Below are positions 28,055 to 37,025 of a stretch of DNA of 64,000 nt, piece after piece. The stretch covers positions 1 to 64,000 of the forward strand of contig CAYZCY010000003.1 of the NCBI GenBank assembly GCA_964477115.1, read 5' to 3'. A program made the position numbers and the translations under genes. The notes beneath the pieces are model-generated. The model was not told the origin of the DNA, did not search any database, and saw only the letters and a program-made list of their open reading frames with translations. How positions within the stretch are numbered: the first letter of the stretch is position 1; each line of letters starts with the position of its first letter. Source of the DNA: RGIG3135 sp964477115 (lineage in GTDB: Bacteria; Actinomycetota; Coriobacteriia; Coriobacteriales; Eggerthellaceae).

Positions 28055-31000
28055 CTACAGAAAGTAGCCGACTCCACCTTCGATAAGCGGCTGGTACTTG
28101 TTGCCCGGCACGTTCTTGTACAGGCCGTAGCCGCTGCGCTCGGTATGACCCATCTTGCCGAGAACGCGACCGTCAGGGCTCGTGATGCCCTCGATGGCCA
28201 GCACAGAGCCGTTCGGGTTGACCCTCATGTCAAGCGAGGGAACGCCGGCCTCGTCAACGTACTGCGTGGCTACCTGGCCGCGCTCGAGCATCTGGGCCAG
28301 CAGCTCGTCACTTACCACAAAGCGACCTTCACCATGGCTGATGGCGATGTTGTGGATGTCGCCCACCTCGCAGCGGGAAAGCCACGGGGACAGATTGGAG
28401 GCCACGCGCGTGCGCACAAGGCGGCTCTGGTGACGGCCAATGTTGTTGAAGGTAAGCGTGGGACAGCTCTCATCCATCGGGCGGATGTCACCGTAGGGAA
28501 CCAGGCCAAGCTTCACCAAGGCCTGGAAGCCATTGCAAATGCCCAGCATCAGGCCATCGCGGTTGAAAAGCAGGTCGCGCACAGCCTCGGTCACCTCGGG
28601 TGCGCGGAAGAAGGCCGTGATGAACTTAGCGGAACCATCGGGCTCATCGCCGCCGGAGAAGCCGCCGGGGATCATGATGATCTGGCTGTTCTTGATGGCT
28701 TCAACAAGGGCGCGCGTGCTTTCTGCAACCTTGTCGGGCGTGAGGTTGTTGATGACCATGGTCTGAGCCACAGCACCAGCGCACTCGAAGGCGCGGGCGG
28801 TGTCGTATTCGCAGTTGGTACCCGGGAACACAGGGATGATCACGCGCGGGCGAGCAAGGGATGCGCCGGTATAAGCATGCGGGGTAGCAGTGGTGTGGCT
28901 GACCGCCTCCACGGACTTACCTTCGCCGCGATACGGGAACACCGGCTCGAGCTTGGACTCCCAAGCCTCCTGCAGCTTGGCAAGGTCAACGGTCTCGCCT
29001 GCGGCCACAAACTCATAGGCCTCGGTGGTGACGCCGAGCTCAACGACACCCATGTTAGGCGTTGCCGCGGGGATTTCCGCGTCGTCAGCCAGCTCCACGG
29101 CAAAAGCGCCGTATGCGGGAACGAAGAAGCTGCCAACGTCGACTCCTTCGTTGATGGAAAGGCCAATGCGGTTACCGACGCACATCTTGAACAAAGCTTC
29201 GGCATCACAGCCGTAACCCGGCGTGGAAACCGCCAGAGCCTTGCCCTCGCCGATGAGCTTTTCGATGCAATCGAAGACCTCGTTCAGGCCTGCAGCCTCG
29301 GGCATAACACCGCCTTGTGCATAGAAGGGATGGATGCAGACAACGCGGCTGCCCGCCTTCTTGAACTCGGGAGAGGTCACGCGATCAACGTGGCCGACGG
29401 CAGTGGCAAAGCTCACGAGCGTCGGCGGAACGTCAAGCTGTTCGAAGCTGCCGGACATGGAGTCCTTGCCGCCGATGGATCCGATACCCAAGTCGATCTG
29501 AGCCATAAGCGCGCCCAAAACAGCTGCAGCCGGCTTGCCCCAGCGTTTCGGTTCGGTGCGCAGGCGCTCGAAGTACTCCTGGAAGGTGAGGTAGGCGTTC
29601 TCGCGCTCAAAGCCTGCGGCCACCAGCTTGGCGACGCTTTCGACCACGGCGATATAAGAACCCTCGTACTGGTTGACGGAAGTGAGGTAGGGATTGAAGC
29701 CCCAGGCCATGCCGGAGCAGGTGGTGGTTTCGCCATCGACCGGCAGCTTGGCTACCATGGCCATGTTAGGCGTCAGCTGGTGCTTGCCGCCAAAGGGCAT
29801 GAGCACGGTAGCCGCGCCAATGGTGGAGTCGAAGCGCTCGGAAAGACCCTTGTTGGAGCAGACGTTGAGGTCGGTCATGACAGAGGTCATGCGCTCCTCG
29901 AGCGTGCTTCCCTCCCAAGAGCAGCTGTAGTTGCCGCCCTCGACGATATGGACGTCCATATGCTTGGGCGCACCGTTGGATGCGAGGAACTCGCGGCTCA
30001 CATCAACAATGGCCTGTCCGTTCCACTCGATCACCACGCGCGCCTCTTCGGTCACGGTAGCCACCGGGGTTGCCTCGAGATTTTCCTCTTCGGCCAGGGC
30101 GAGGAACTTTTCCACGTCCTCGGCGGCGAGGGCTACGGCCATGCGCTCCTGGCTCTCGGAAATGGCAAGCTCAGTACCATCGAGGCCATCGTACTTCTTG
30201 GGTACGGCGTTGAGATTGACATGCAGGCCGTCGGCAAGCTCGCCGATGGCAACCGAAACGCCACCTGCGCCGAAGTCATTGCAGCGCTTGATCATCTCGC
30301 AGGCATCCTTGCGGCGGAACAGACGCTGGATCTTGCGCTCGACGGGGGCGTTGCCCTTCTGAACCTCGGCTCCGCAGCTCTCGAGGGATTCCATGTTGTG
30401 AGCCTTCGAAGATCCGGTTGCACCGCCGATGCCGTCACGGCCGGTGCGGCCGCCCAAAAGCACCACGACATCTCCAGCGGCAGGTGTTTCACGACGAACA
30501 TGGTCTGCCGGCGTTGCACCCACAACCGCGCCGATCTCCATGCGCTTGGCTGCATAGCCGGGATGATAGAGTTCGTCGACCTTACCCGTGGCGAGGCCGA
30601 TCTGGTTGCCGTAGGAGGAATAGCCCGCCGCCGCCGTGGTGACCAGCTTGCGTTGCGGAAGCTTGCCCGGCAGAGTTTCGGAAACGGGAACTAGCGGGTC
30701 AGCCGCGCCGGTCACGCGCATAGCCTGATAGACGTAGCTGCGGCCTGACAAGGGGTCGCGGATGGCTCCGCCGACGCAGGTTGCCGCGCCGCCGAAGGGC
30801 TCGATCTCGGTGGGATGGTTGTGGGTTTCGTTCTTAAACAGGTAGAGCCAATCCTGATCCTCGCCGTCAACGTCGCACTTGATCTTCACCGTGCAGGCGT
30901 TGATCTCCTCGGATTCGTCGAGGTTCTTCAAGATGCCCTTGGCCTTCAGATAGCGGGCGCCAATGGTGCCCATGTCCATGAGGCAAACCGGCTTGTGCTC

Positions 31001-31774
31001 GCGGCCGAGCTCGCGACGCATCTCGAGGTACTTTTCGAAAGCTGCGGCAACGGCTGCGTCGTCGATCTTGACGTTCTCGAGCACCGTGCCAAAGGTGGTG
31101 TGACGGCAATGATCGGACCAATAGGTGTCGATCATCTTGATCTCGGTGATGGTGGGGTTGCGCTTCTCAGAGGTGAAGTACTCCTGGCAGAACTTGATAT
31201 CGGCGAGGTCCATGGCAAGGCCGCGCGCGGAGATGAACTCGGCAAGGCCGGCTTCGTCAAGCTCGAGGAAACCTTCGATGGTCTCAACCATCTCGGGTAC
31301 GGGGTACTCCATCCTGAGCGTGGAACGCACGTCAAGACTTGCCTCGCGCGCCTCGACGGGATTGATCAGGTGATGCTTGATAGCAGCCACGTCTTCGGCG
31401 GAAAGATCGCCCTCGAGAATGTAGACCTTGGCGCTTCTGACCTCGGGACGCTCGCCCTGGGAGATCAGCTGAATGCACTCGCTTGCAGAATCAGCGCGCT
31501 GATCGAACTGGCCGGGAAGGAACTCAACAGCCACAATGACGGCTCTCTCAACTTGGGGCAGCTCATAGCACACGTCATCGGACTGGGGTTCGCTGAAGAC
31601 GGTGGGGACGCACTGCTCGAACAGCTCGTCGGAGATGCCCTCCACGTCATAGCGGTTCAGCAGCCTCAGAGACTTAAGGCCCTCTATCTCAAGAATGGTG
31701 CGCAACTCGCGCGCGAGCTGCTGCGCCTCAACATCGAAACCGGGTTTCTTCTCAACGTATACTCGAGAAACCAT
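28055..31774 (-). CDS. purL: phosphoribosylformylglycinamidine synthase, single-chain form
   Basis: Fourth step of purine synthesis: FGAR, glutamine and ATP give FGAM. At 1239 residues it is the large fused form with synthetase and glutaminase in one chain, rather than the PurS/PurQ/PurL trio usual in Gram-positives. Visible: N-terminal PurS-like region, DTYWSDHCRHTTFG, GGAATCVGGAIRDPLSGRS, NDFGAGGVSVAIGELADG, and from about residue 980 a class I glutamine amidotransferase domain (IPVFPGTNCEYDTARAFE) with nucleophile Cys in GICNGFQALVKLG and the SHGEGRFV / GKMGHTER region with the His-Glu pair. ATG 31774 follows AGGAAGG. Ends at a hairpin terminator. Confidence 0.96.
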   Translation of the reverse strand: MVSRVYVEKKPGFDVEAQQLARELRTILEIEGLKSLRLLNRYDVEGISDELFEQCVPTVFSEPQSDDVCYELPQVERAVIVAVEFLPGQFDQRADSASECIQLISQGERPEVRSAKVYILEGDLSAEDVAAIKHHLINPVEAREASLDVRSTLRMEYPVPEMVETIEGFLELDEAGLAEFISARGLAMDLADIKFCQEYFTSEKRNPTITEIKMIDTYWSDHCRHTTFGTVLENVKIDDAAVAAAFEKYLEMRRELGREHKPVCLMDMGTIGARYLKAKGILKNLDESEEINACTVKIKCDVDGEDQDWLYLFKNETHNHPTEIEPFGGAATCVGGAIRDPLSGRSYVYQAMRVTGAADPLVPVSETLPGKLPQRKLVTTAAAGYSSYGNQIGLATGKVDELYHPGYAAKRMEIGAVVGATPADHVRRETPAAGDVVVLLGGRTGRDGIGGATGSSKAHNMESLESCGAEVQKGNAPVERKIQRLFRRKDACEMIKRCNDFGAGGVSVAIGELADGLHVNLNAVPKKYDGLDGTELAISESQERMAVALAAEDVEKFLALAEEENLEATPVATVTEEARVVIEWNGQAIVDVSREFLASNGAPKHMDVHIVEGGNYSCSWEGSTLEERMTSVMTDLNVCSNKGLSERFDSTIGAATVLMPFGGKHQLTPNMAMVAKLPVDGETTTCSGMAWGFNPYLTSVNQYEGSYIAVVESVAKLVAAGFERENAYLTFQEYFERLRTEPKRWGKPAAAVLGALMAQIDLGIGSIGGKDSMSGSFEQLDVPPTLVSFATAVGHVDRVTSPEFKKAGSRVVCIHPFYAQGGVMPEAAGLNEVFDCIEKLIGEGKALAVSTPGYGCDAEALFKMCVGNRIGLSINEGVDVGSFFVPAYGAFAVELADDAEIPAATPNMGVVELGVTTEAYEFVAAGETVDLAKLQEAWESKLEPVFPYRGEGKSVEAVSHTTATPHAYTGASLARPRVIIPVFPGTNCEYDTARAFECAGAVAQTMVINNLTPDKVAESTRALVEAIKNSQIIMIPGGFSGGDEPDGSAKFITAFFRAPEVTEAVRDLLFNRDGLMLGICNGFQALVKLGLVPYGDIRPMDESCPTLTFNNIGRHQSRLVRTRVASNLSPWLSRCEVGDIHNIAISHGEGRFVVSDELLAQMLERGQVATQYVDEAGVPSLDMRVNPNGSVLAIEGITSPDGRVLGKMGHTERSGYGLYKNVPGNKYQPLIEGGVGYFL

Positions 31775-31830
31775 GCAATGCCTGCCTTCCTGTTTTTAAG
31801 CAGATTTCCACGAATACTAGGATAAACGAA

Positions 31831-31857
31831 AGGGCGACGCTTTGATCGCGTCGCCCT
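31831..31857 (-). terminator. intrinsic terminator downstream of 31920-32537
   Basis: Ten-base perfect arms 31831-31840 and 31848-31857 with a 7-base loop; on the minus strand it continues TTTCGTTTAT. It also separates this gene from purL. Confidence 0.8.
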
Positions 31858-31919
31858 TGGGTAACTCGCATAAGGTTCGCCTGATCGGCGATGGCTTTTG
31901 ATGGGAAAGCGCGAGCAGC

Positions 31920-32537
31920 CTACTTGGTCTCGGATGCTTCTTCGGTTGAATCCTTCTCAGCCGCTTCCTTTTCAGCCTTGGCCTTTTCAATGACCTTGGG
32001 GTTGCGGCTGGCATTCTTGCCAGAGCCCTTCTTCTTGGAGCCCTGGCTTCGAGCTGCACGAGCTGCGGCCTTTTCTTCCTTCTTTTGCTTCTCCTCGAGC
32101 GCAATCATGCGCGTCTGGTAAGCAATGCGCTCCTTGCGGATTTTAGAGTAGTCAAGGTAGAAGGCAGCGATGATGAGGGCGTATGCCAAGACCATGAAGA
32201 CCACGGAAAGCCAGGAAGGCTCCATCTCGCGGGTAAACCACGAGACGGCTGTGGAGGCGATGGCGCCGACCAGGCACACCCACCAACCCCTGCGCAGGTT
32301 CTTGTAACGCTGGGTGTCGGGCGTGTAGTACTTGCGGTCAAGACGACGCTGCTCATCGCGAGCTTCGCGGCGGGCCTGCTTCTGCTCGGCCTTGCGCTGC
32401 TCGGGGGTCTTTTTGGCGGACTTAATCGTCACGTTGGCGTGGGCTTTGGCCTTAGGCTTAGCGGAAGCCGCACTCTTGCGCGTAGAACCGCTGCTTACGC
32501 GCTCTTCAGCGGCGTTGGGTTTGTTCTGCTGAGACAT
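31920..32537 (-). CDS. small basic membrane protein of unknown function
   Basis: Unrecognised. Lys/Ala-rich N-terminal ~80 residues with a coiled-coil-like stretch (TPEQRKAEQKQARREARDEQ), two adjacent transmembrane segments (about 84-104 WWVCLVGAIASTAVSWF and 110-130 LSVVFMVLAYALIIAAFYL), then a second charged, Lys/Ala/Glu-rich ~75-residue tail. Both tails are probably cytoplasmic if the two helices form a hairpin. Such highly charged arms could bind nucleic acid, ribosomes or lipid head groups; no evidence distinguishes these. ATG 32537 follows GAGGAGA. Confidence 0.75.
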   Translation of the reverse strand: MSQQNKPNAAEERVSSGSTRKSAASAKPKAKAHANVTIKSAKKTPEQRKAEQKQARREARDEQRRLDRKYYTPDTQRYKNLRRGWWVCLVGAIASTAVSWFTREMEPSWLSVVFMVLAYALIIAAFYLDYSKIRKERIAYQTRMIALEEKQKKEEKAAARAARSQGSKKKGSGKNASRNPKVIEKAKAEKEAAEKDSTEEASETK

Positions 32538-32642
32538 AGTTCTCCTCGAGGTATTTTTTCGGAAGCTTCATTATCCACCAAAACACGAGCAATTCAACCG
32601 ATGTTCCGCCACGCAGTGCTCGGCTTGGAAAACTCGCTGCCT

Positions 32643-34274
32643 TTAATAGATCTTGCCCGATTTGCTCTTGTTCTTCTGTTTGGGCGCCTTTTGCTTGCCG
32701 GCGTTCTTCTTCTTTTGAGCAGCGTTGTAACGAGCGCGCTCCTCATCGTAAAGAGGAATGTGAATGGTGAAGCAGGAGCCCTTGTCCTTTTCACCTTCCA
32801 CCTGAACCCAGCCGCCATGGCGATCCACGATCTCCTTGACCACAGCAAGGCCGATACCCAAACCGCCGCTTTCGCGCGTACGTCCGGCATCCGCACGCCA
32901 GAAGCGCGAGAACACCATCTTCGCTTCCTCACGCGTGAGACCGATGCCCGTGTCACGCACGGCGATGGAGGCCATGATGTCACCTTTGCGCACGCTCACG
33001 TGAATACTTCCGCCCTCGGGCGTGTAGCGCACGGCGTTGGAGATGAGGTTGGCCGTTGCCTGGCGGATCATGTCGGGATCACCCACCACATAAACGTCTT
33101 CCTCAGCCTGATAATCCAAGGAAAGGCCCGAATCGGAAACGAAGATCTCGTGTGTGGAAACGATGCCCTCGATGAGTTCACCCACGTTGACGATCTCCTC
33201 CTTAAGCGGGCTCGATCGGTTCTCTAGACGAGAAAGCTTGAGTAGCGCATCGACCAATCGGCTCAGACGCTGCACTTCGGAGTTTACTGTGACAAGGCGC
33301 TCCTCATCGGCTTCATAGACGCCGTCAACCATAGCCTCAACCGTTGCCTGAATGGCCATGAGCGGCGTGCGCAGCTCGTGGGCCACGTCTGTTGTCAGGC
33401 GGCGCTCGAGCATGCGGTCCTTTTCCACCGATTCAGCCATGGCGTCAAAGGTCTCGCCCAGGCGAGCGATCTCGTCCTCGCCCGTAAGGTTGGTACGTGC
33501 CGACAGGTCACCTTCTTTGATAGCGCGCGCCGTCGAGGTCATACGGTTAATGGGAGCAACCAGACTACGGGCGAACAGAAAGCCGATACAGGATGCCAGC
33601 ACGATGGCCACCACCGATGCGAACAACATGGCCTGGTAGGAATTGTTGCGGAACTCCTGATCAGGGGCGCGCATGAAGGTGTCAGATCCGTATACCCACA
33701 CGCGAACCGAACCCACCACCTTGTCATCGACGATAATGCTTGCGCGAGCTACCTGCGATGAGTCTTTCGGCTCAAAGGATTCCAAGATGGAGCCATCTTC
33801 GCCCACCACAATGGAGGAATCGAAGGGAACGCCGCCGTCAGCATCGATCACCTTCACGCCAACGCCCGTGGTCATCTCCGAGGCCTGCACGGCAGGACGC
33901 GTGGTCTCAATATCCCAAAGGCTTTCGGTTCGTTCGTAAATATCAGCTATGCGCTCGGCCGTATTATTTGCCACCGACTGCATGTTGTCAGTGGTGTAGG
34001 TACGGAAGTGCTGCTCCCATACAAAGGAGACGACGCCGATTGCCACAAGCGCAGTCATGGCCGCGATAAAGGCGAAGGCGAGCGTTACGCGCGTAGTGTA
34101 GGTGAAGCTCTTCCAGCTGAACTCCTTCTTTTTTCCTTTGCGCGCAAGCTCCTCGTGTGCAGGTACCTCCTGCTTGGGTATTTCCCCGGAAAGACCTGCC
34201 GCCATAGAACCGATCGACACTGAAATGCGGTCGGCCTTCTTCTCCGGCGATTTTTTATCGTTGGCAGCGCTCAC
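32643..34274 (-). CDS. two-component sensor histidine kinase (HAMP-HisKA-HATPase)
   Basis: Membrane sensor kinase partner of the response regulator that ends 3 bases upstream. About 55 cytoplasmic residues precede TM1 (LAFAFIAAMTALVAIGVVSF), then an extracytoplasmic sensor of ~130 residues, TM2 (LFASVVAIVLASCIGFLFA, about 217-238), a HAMP domain, the phospho-acceptor His in DVAHELRTPLMAIQ, and ATP-binding N, G1 and G2 boxes (NLISNAVRYT, VRDTGIGL, GGLGIGLAVVKEIV). The last ~30 residues form an odd Lys-rich tail (KKKNAGKQKAPKQKNKSKSG). GTG at 34274 is inferred from its position after the regulator stop. The overall layout resembles PhoR/MprB-type cell-envelope sensors. Confidence 0.93.
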   Translation of the reverse strand: MSAANDKKSPEKKADRISVSIGSMAAGLSGEIPKQEVPAHEELARKGKKKEFSWKSFTYTTRVTLAFAFIAAMTALVAIGVVSFVWEQHFRTYTTDNMQSVANNTAERIADIYERTESLWDIETTRPAVQASEMTTGVGVKVIDADGGVPFDSSIVVGEDGSILESFEPKDSSQVARASIIVDDKVVGSVRVWVYGSDTFMRAPDQEFRNNSYQAMLFASVVAIVLASCIGFLFARSLVAPINRMTSTARAIKEGDLSARTNLTGEDEIARLGETFDAMAESVEKDRMLERRLTTDVAHELRTPLMAIQATVEAMVDGVYEADEERLVTVNSEVQRLSRLVDALLKLSRLENRSSPLKEEIVNVGELIEGIVSTHEIFVSDSGLSLDYQAEEDVYVVGDPDMIRQATANLISNAVRYTPEGGSIHVSVRKGDIMASIAVRDTGIGLTREEAKMVFSRFWRADAGRTRESGGLGIGLAVVKEIVDRHGGWVQVEGEKDKGSCFTIHIPLYDEERARYNAAQKKKNAGKQKAPKQKNKSKSGKIY

Positions 34275-34277
34275 TGT

Positions 34278-34985
34278 TTAGTTGTTCTTGGTGGGGTCTT
34301 CGAAGCGGTAGCCGACGCCGTGGACGGTGTGCAGCCACTTCGGGTTGCGCGGGTTGTCGCCGATCTTCGCACGCAGGTTCTTCACGTGCGAGTCGATGGT
34401 GCGCTCGTAACCCTCGAAGTCATAGCCGAGAACCTTCTCGACCAGCTCCATACGCGAATACACACGACCCGGATAGCGGGACAGGGTGGTGAGCAGCTTG
34501 AACTCGCTGGCGGTAAGATCGATTTCCTCACCGGAGACGAGAACCTTGTGGCCCGATACGTCAATGGTAAGCTCGCCGAACTCCAAGACCTCACGCTGGG
34601 GCTCGGAGTCGGAATGCACGCGACGAAGCAGCGCGCGGGCGCGGGCCACCAACTCACGCGGGCTGAAAGGCTTGACCAGGTAGTCGTCTGCGCCCAGCTC
34701 AAGACCGATGATGCGGTCCTCCACCTCACCCTTCGCGGTAAGCATGATGATGGGCACATCGGAGGTGTCGCGAATCACGCGGCACACGCGCTCGCCCGGA
34801 ACGCGGGGAAGCATGAGGTCAAGGATGATGAGGTCGAAGTGATGCTTGGAGAATTCATCCAAAGCCTCCTGACCGTCACCAACAGCCGTCACCCAGTAGT
34901 TTTCGCGCTCAAGATAAGCCGTAACTGCATCGCGGATAGCTTTTTCGTCTTCCACGAGAAGAATGCGTCGTGTCTCGTTGCTCAT
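34278..34985 (-). CDS. OmpR/PhoB-family response regulator
   Basis: DNA-binding regulator: receiver domain (residues ~6-118) with acidic pocket VEDEK, phospho-acceptor Asp in LIILDLMLPRVPG and Lys in YLVKPFSPREL, then a winged helix domain (~130-232) with the recognition region SRMELVEKVLGYDFEGYERT IDSHVKNLRAKIG type pattern ending HTVHGVGYRFEDP. ATG 34985 follows TGAGGAGCATAC. Transcribed with the kinase. An AT-rich segment at about 35058-35085 in front of it (ending TTTAATATAG) probably carries divergent promoters. Confidence 0.95.
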   Translation of the reverse strand: MSNETRRILLVEDEKAIRDAVTAYLERENYWVTAVGDGQEALDEFSKHHFDLIILDLMLPRVPGERVCRVIRDTSDVPIIMLTAKGEVEDRIIGLELGADDYLVKPFSPRELVARARALLRRVHSDSEPQREVLEFGELTIDVSGHKVLVSGEEIDLTASEFKLLTTLSRYPGRVYSRMELVEKVLGYDFEGYERTIDSHVKNLRAKIGDNPRNPKWLHTVHGVGYRFEDPTKNN

Positions 34986-35126
34986 GTATGCTCCTCAAAG
35001 CTCGGGACTGGCCACATGGTCATGCGGCAGATCACTATTGCCAGATCAGCGGTATCGTTTGCATTTATTGTATTTAATATAGCGCCCATGAAGCTTGCCC
35101 GTACGTGAAATGACACAATAAACACC

Positions 35127-36680
35127 ATGTCAGACAAGAAGACCAAACGAACCCGAAATGCCCCGTCCCATGCAAAAAGACCGCGTCGGTCAAGCAAGGG
35201 CGGCCCTAGCGGTTCGCGCCCACATAATCCTATCGCAAGCCCCACCCTTCAAAGCTCCGCAAGATCGGGCAGGGTTGGGCATTCGCGCGCTTCCCGCATG
35301 AAGCATTCCAAGACGAAACAGGCTGCCTCGCGCACTACCAGCTTCAGCTCGTCCCTTCACAGCCCCACACTTCGCGGAGAGATCAGCGACGGCTACGCCT
35401 TCAAACTTCCCAACGGAAACGAAGTCACCCTCACGCGACGTCACTTTCTCTACGGCCTTGCAGGAGTTGCCGCTGTTGCAGCGCTTGGCACGGGCGGCTA
35501 CGTGCTCGACGAGGTCACGTCAGCAGGCGAAGGTTCGGCCAGCACCCTTTCCGTAGCGGAGGACTCGGTGTTTACCACCGAAGACTGTACTCAGATAGAA
35601 GACGCCTCCACCGCCATGGGTCTTGCAGCTCAATTTGAGCTACCCTACGGCACGCTCATCTGGGCAAACGATGACACATGGGCAGCCTGCCTCCTTCCCA
35701 CCGAACAGGCAAAACCTCTGGTGAAAATCGGCTTGGTATCGCTTACGGCGGCCACTTACCATACCGTCCTCTCAAATGCCATCGGCGAGTCTGAAGGTTT
35801 CGAGATCTACGACGTGCGCGCCTGTACGGGCGGCATTATCTGGACCGAAGCCGACATCATGGACGGCATTTGGCGCGTGTACGGCGCAGCTACCGACGGA
35901 GCCACCCTCGGCGAGCCCATCCTGCTCGAGGAAGGTAATTCCGACTGGGAGATGCCCACCATAGCCGCCATCGCCGGCCACGTTTGGTGGCAGGTGCTTC
36001 CCCATCTCAACGGCAGCAAAACCACCGAGGCCTCCAAGCTCAAGCGAGCGAAGTTCGGCTCGTCTGAAGTGCAGGAAGTCTACAGCTCAAACGGGCGTAT
36101 GTGCACGCCCGTCTATGCGGCAGCTGATGGCGTAGTGATCACTCCGCGATCCCAAACAAGCGGCACCCACTACCAACTTACCCACATCAATGAGGCGGGC
36201 GAAGTAACAGACACTCTCATCCTGCCCGCATCCATGCGCCCTCTCGAAGCTGGCTACACCCTTAACGGCTTTAATTTCATGTTCGACGCCATCTATAGCT
36301 ATGGCGGAGGCATCGCCAACCTGGGCACCTATACACCGGCCAGCTACGTTGCCCCCGCAGGCGCCGACTACACCGGAGCCGCAGGCGCCGATGCCTACAG
36401 CGCGCCCACCTGGTTCCGCTTCCCCCGCACACCCCTCTCCGCTCCGGCATCATGCGGAAAATGGTTCATGGTCAAGTCGACCACGGCGGTCTGCGGCATT
36501 GATCTCGAAGCTAAGCAGTACTTCACGCTCGAGGTAAAAAACGGCTGCGACAGCTACGGTGACTACCTAGCCACTACCGGCCACCGCGACCGCATAGTCA
36601 CCTTCTCCCAAATTGACTATGCGCCACTCGACGGCGAAGCGCAGAAATGCTGCCTCGTGCGCGTCTGGGCATCCCGCTAA
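35127..36680 (+). CDS. Tat-motif-bearing exported protein of unknown function with long basic leader
   Basis: Unrecognised family. About 108 very basic, Ser-rich residues precede a twin-arginine-like motif, LTRRHFLYGLAGVAAVAALG, at about residue 106, which has the RRxFL pattern plus hydrophobic stretch of a Tat signal or membrane anchor. The remaining ~390 residues have repeated Trp/Tyr/Gly-rich beta segments (WANDDTWAACLLP, HVWWQVLPHL, LEAGYTLNGFNFMFD), consistent with a secreted beta-propeller-like fold. The first ATG at 35127 lacks a clear RBS; a shorter start such as ATG 35298 (MKHSKTKQAAS) is possible and would shorten the leader. No cofactor motif was found. Confidence 0.65.
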   Translation: MSDKKTKRTRNAPSHAKRPRRSSKGGPSGSRPHNPIASPTLQSSARSGRVGHSRASRMKHSKTKQAASRTTSFSSSLHSPTLRGEISDGYAFKLPNGNEVTLTRRHFLYGLAGVAAVAALGTGGYVLDEVTSAGEGSASTLSVAEDSVFTTEDCTQIEDASTAMGLAAQFELPYGTLIWANDDTWAACLLPTEQAKPLVKIGLVSLTAATYHTVLSNAIGESEGFEIYDVRACTGGIIWTEADIMDGIWRVYGAATDGATLGEPILLEEGNSDWEMPTIAAIAGHVWWQVLPHLNGSKTTEASKLKRAKFGSSEVQEVYSSNGRMCTPVYAAADGVVITPRSQTSGTHYQLTHINEAGEVTDTLILPASMRPLEAGYTLNGFNFMFDAIYSYGGGIANLGTYTPASYVAPAGADYTGAAGADAYSAPTWFRFPRTPLSAPASCGKWFMVKSTTAVCGIDLEAKQYFTLEVKNGCDSYGDYLATTGHRDRIVTFSQIDYAPLDGEAQKCCLVRVWASR

Positions 36681-36698
36681 AAAGAATACGGAAGGTAA

Positions 36699-37014
36699 GG
36701 CGGCGCTGGGAAAAGCTAAGGAACGTTTCCGCAGCCGCATCATATGTAAACCCATGTGCGGCGAGGACTAGTGACGTGCTTTTCCCCAACGGCGCGTTTT
36801 ACCGAGACGATGCTGAGGGGCGGCGCTGGGAAAAGCTAAGGAACGTTTCCGCAGCCGCATCATATGTAAACCCNNNNNNNNNNNNNNNNNNNNNNNNNNN
36901 NNNNNNNNNNNNNNNNNNNNNNNNNNNNNNNNNNNNNNNNNNNNNNNNNNNNNNNNNNNNNNNNNNNNNNNNNATGTGCGGCGAGGACCAGTGACGTGCT
37001 TTTCCCAGCGCCGC
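36699..37014. repeat. tandem 120-base palindromic repeat interrupted by an assembly gap
   Basis: The segments 36699-36753 and 36819-36873 are identical over 55 bases, exactly 120 bases apart. Each starts GCGGCGCTGGGAAAAGC. After 100 N (36874-36973) the sequence resumes at 36974 with the second half of the same unit, differing from copy 1 (36754-36786) at one base, and ends with GCTTTTCCCAGCGCCGC (36998-37014), a perfect 17-base inverted complement of the left end (36820-36836). Inner arms GCCGCA/TGCGGC (36734-36739 with 36757-36762) extend the hairpin. The gap falls at the hairpin apex. It lies between the convergent genes ending at 36680 and 37026 and could also terminate both. Confidence 0.85.
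36874..36973. other. assembly gap (100 N)
   Basis: Run of exactly 100 undetermined bases, a typical placeholder for a gap of unknown size, inside the palindromic repeat. True length and number of repeat copies cannot be read. Confidence 0.99.
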
Positions 37015-37025
37015 TTCCACCAGGT

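Noticed and set aside
27914..30694. 926-residue plus-strand open frame over purL
   Set aside because: Antisense artefact of purL codon bias; the purL frame has complete catalytic motifs.
36699..37014. CRISPR array
   Set aside because: Unit is 120 bases with long inverted ends and no short repeat-spacer alternation, and no cas genes are present.
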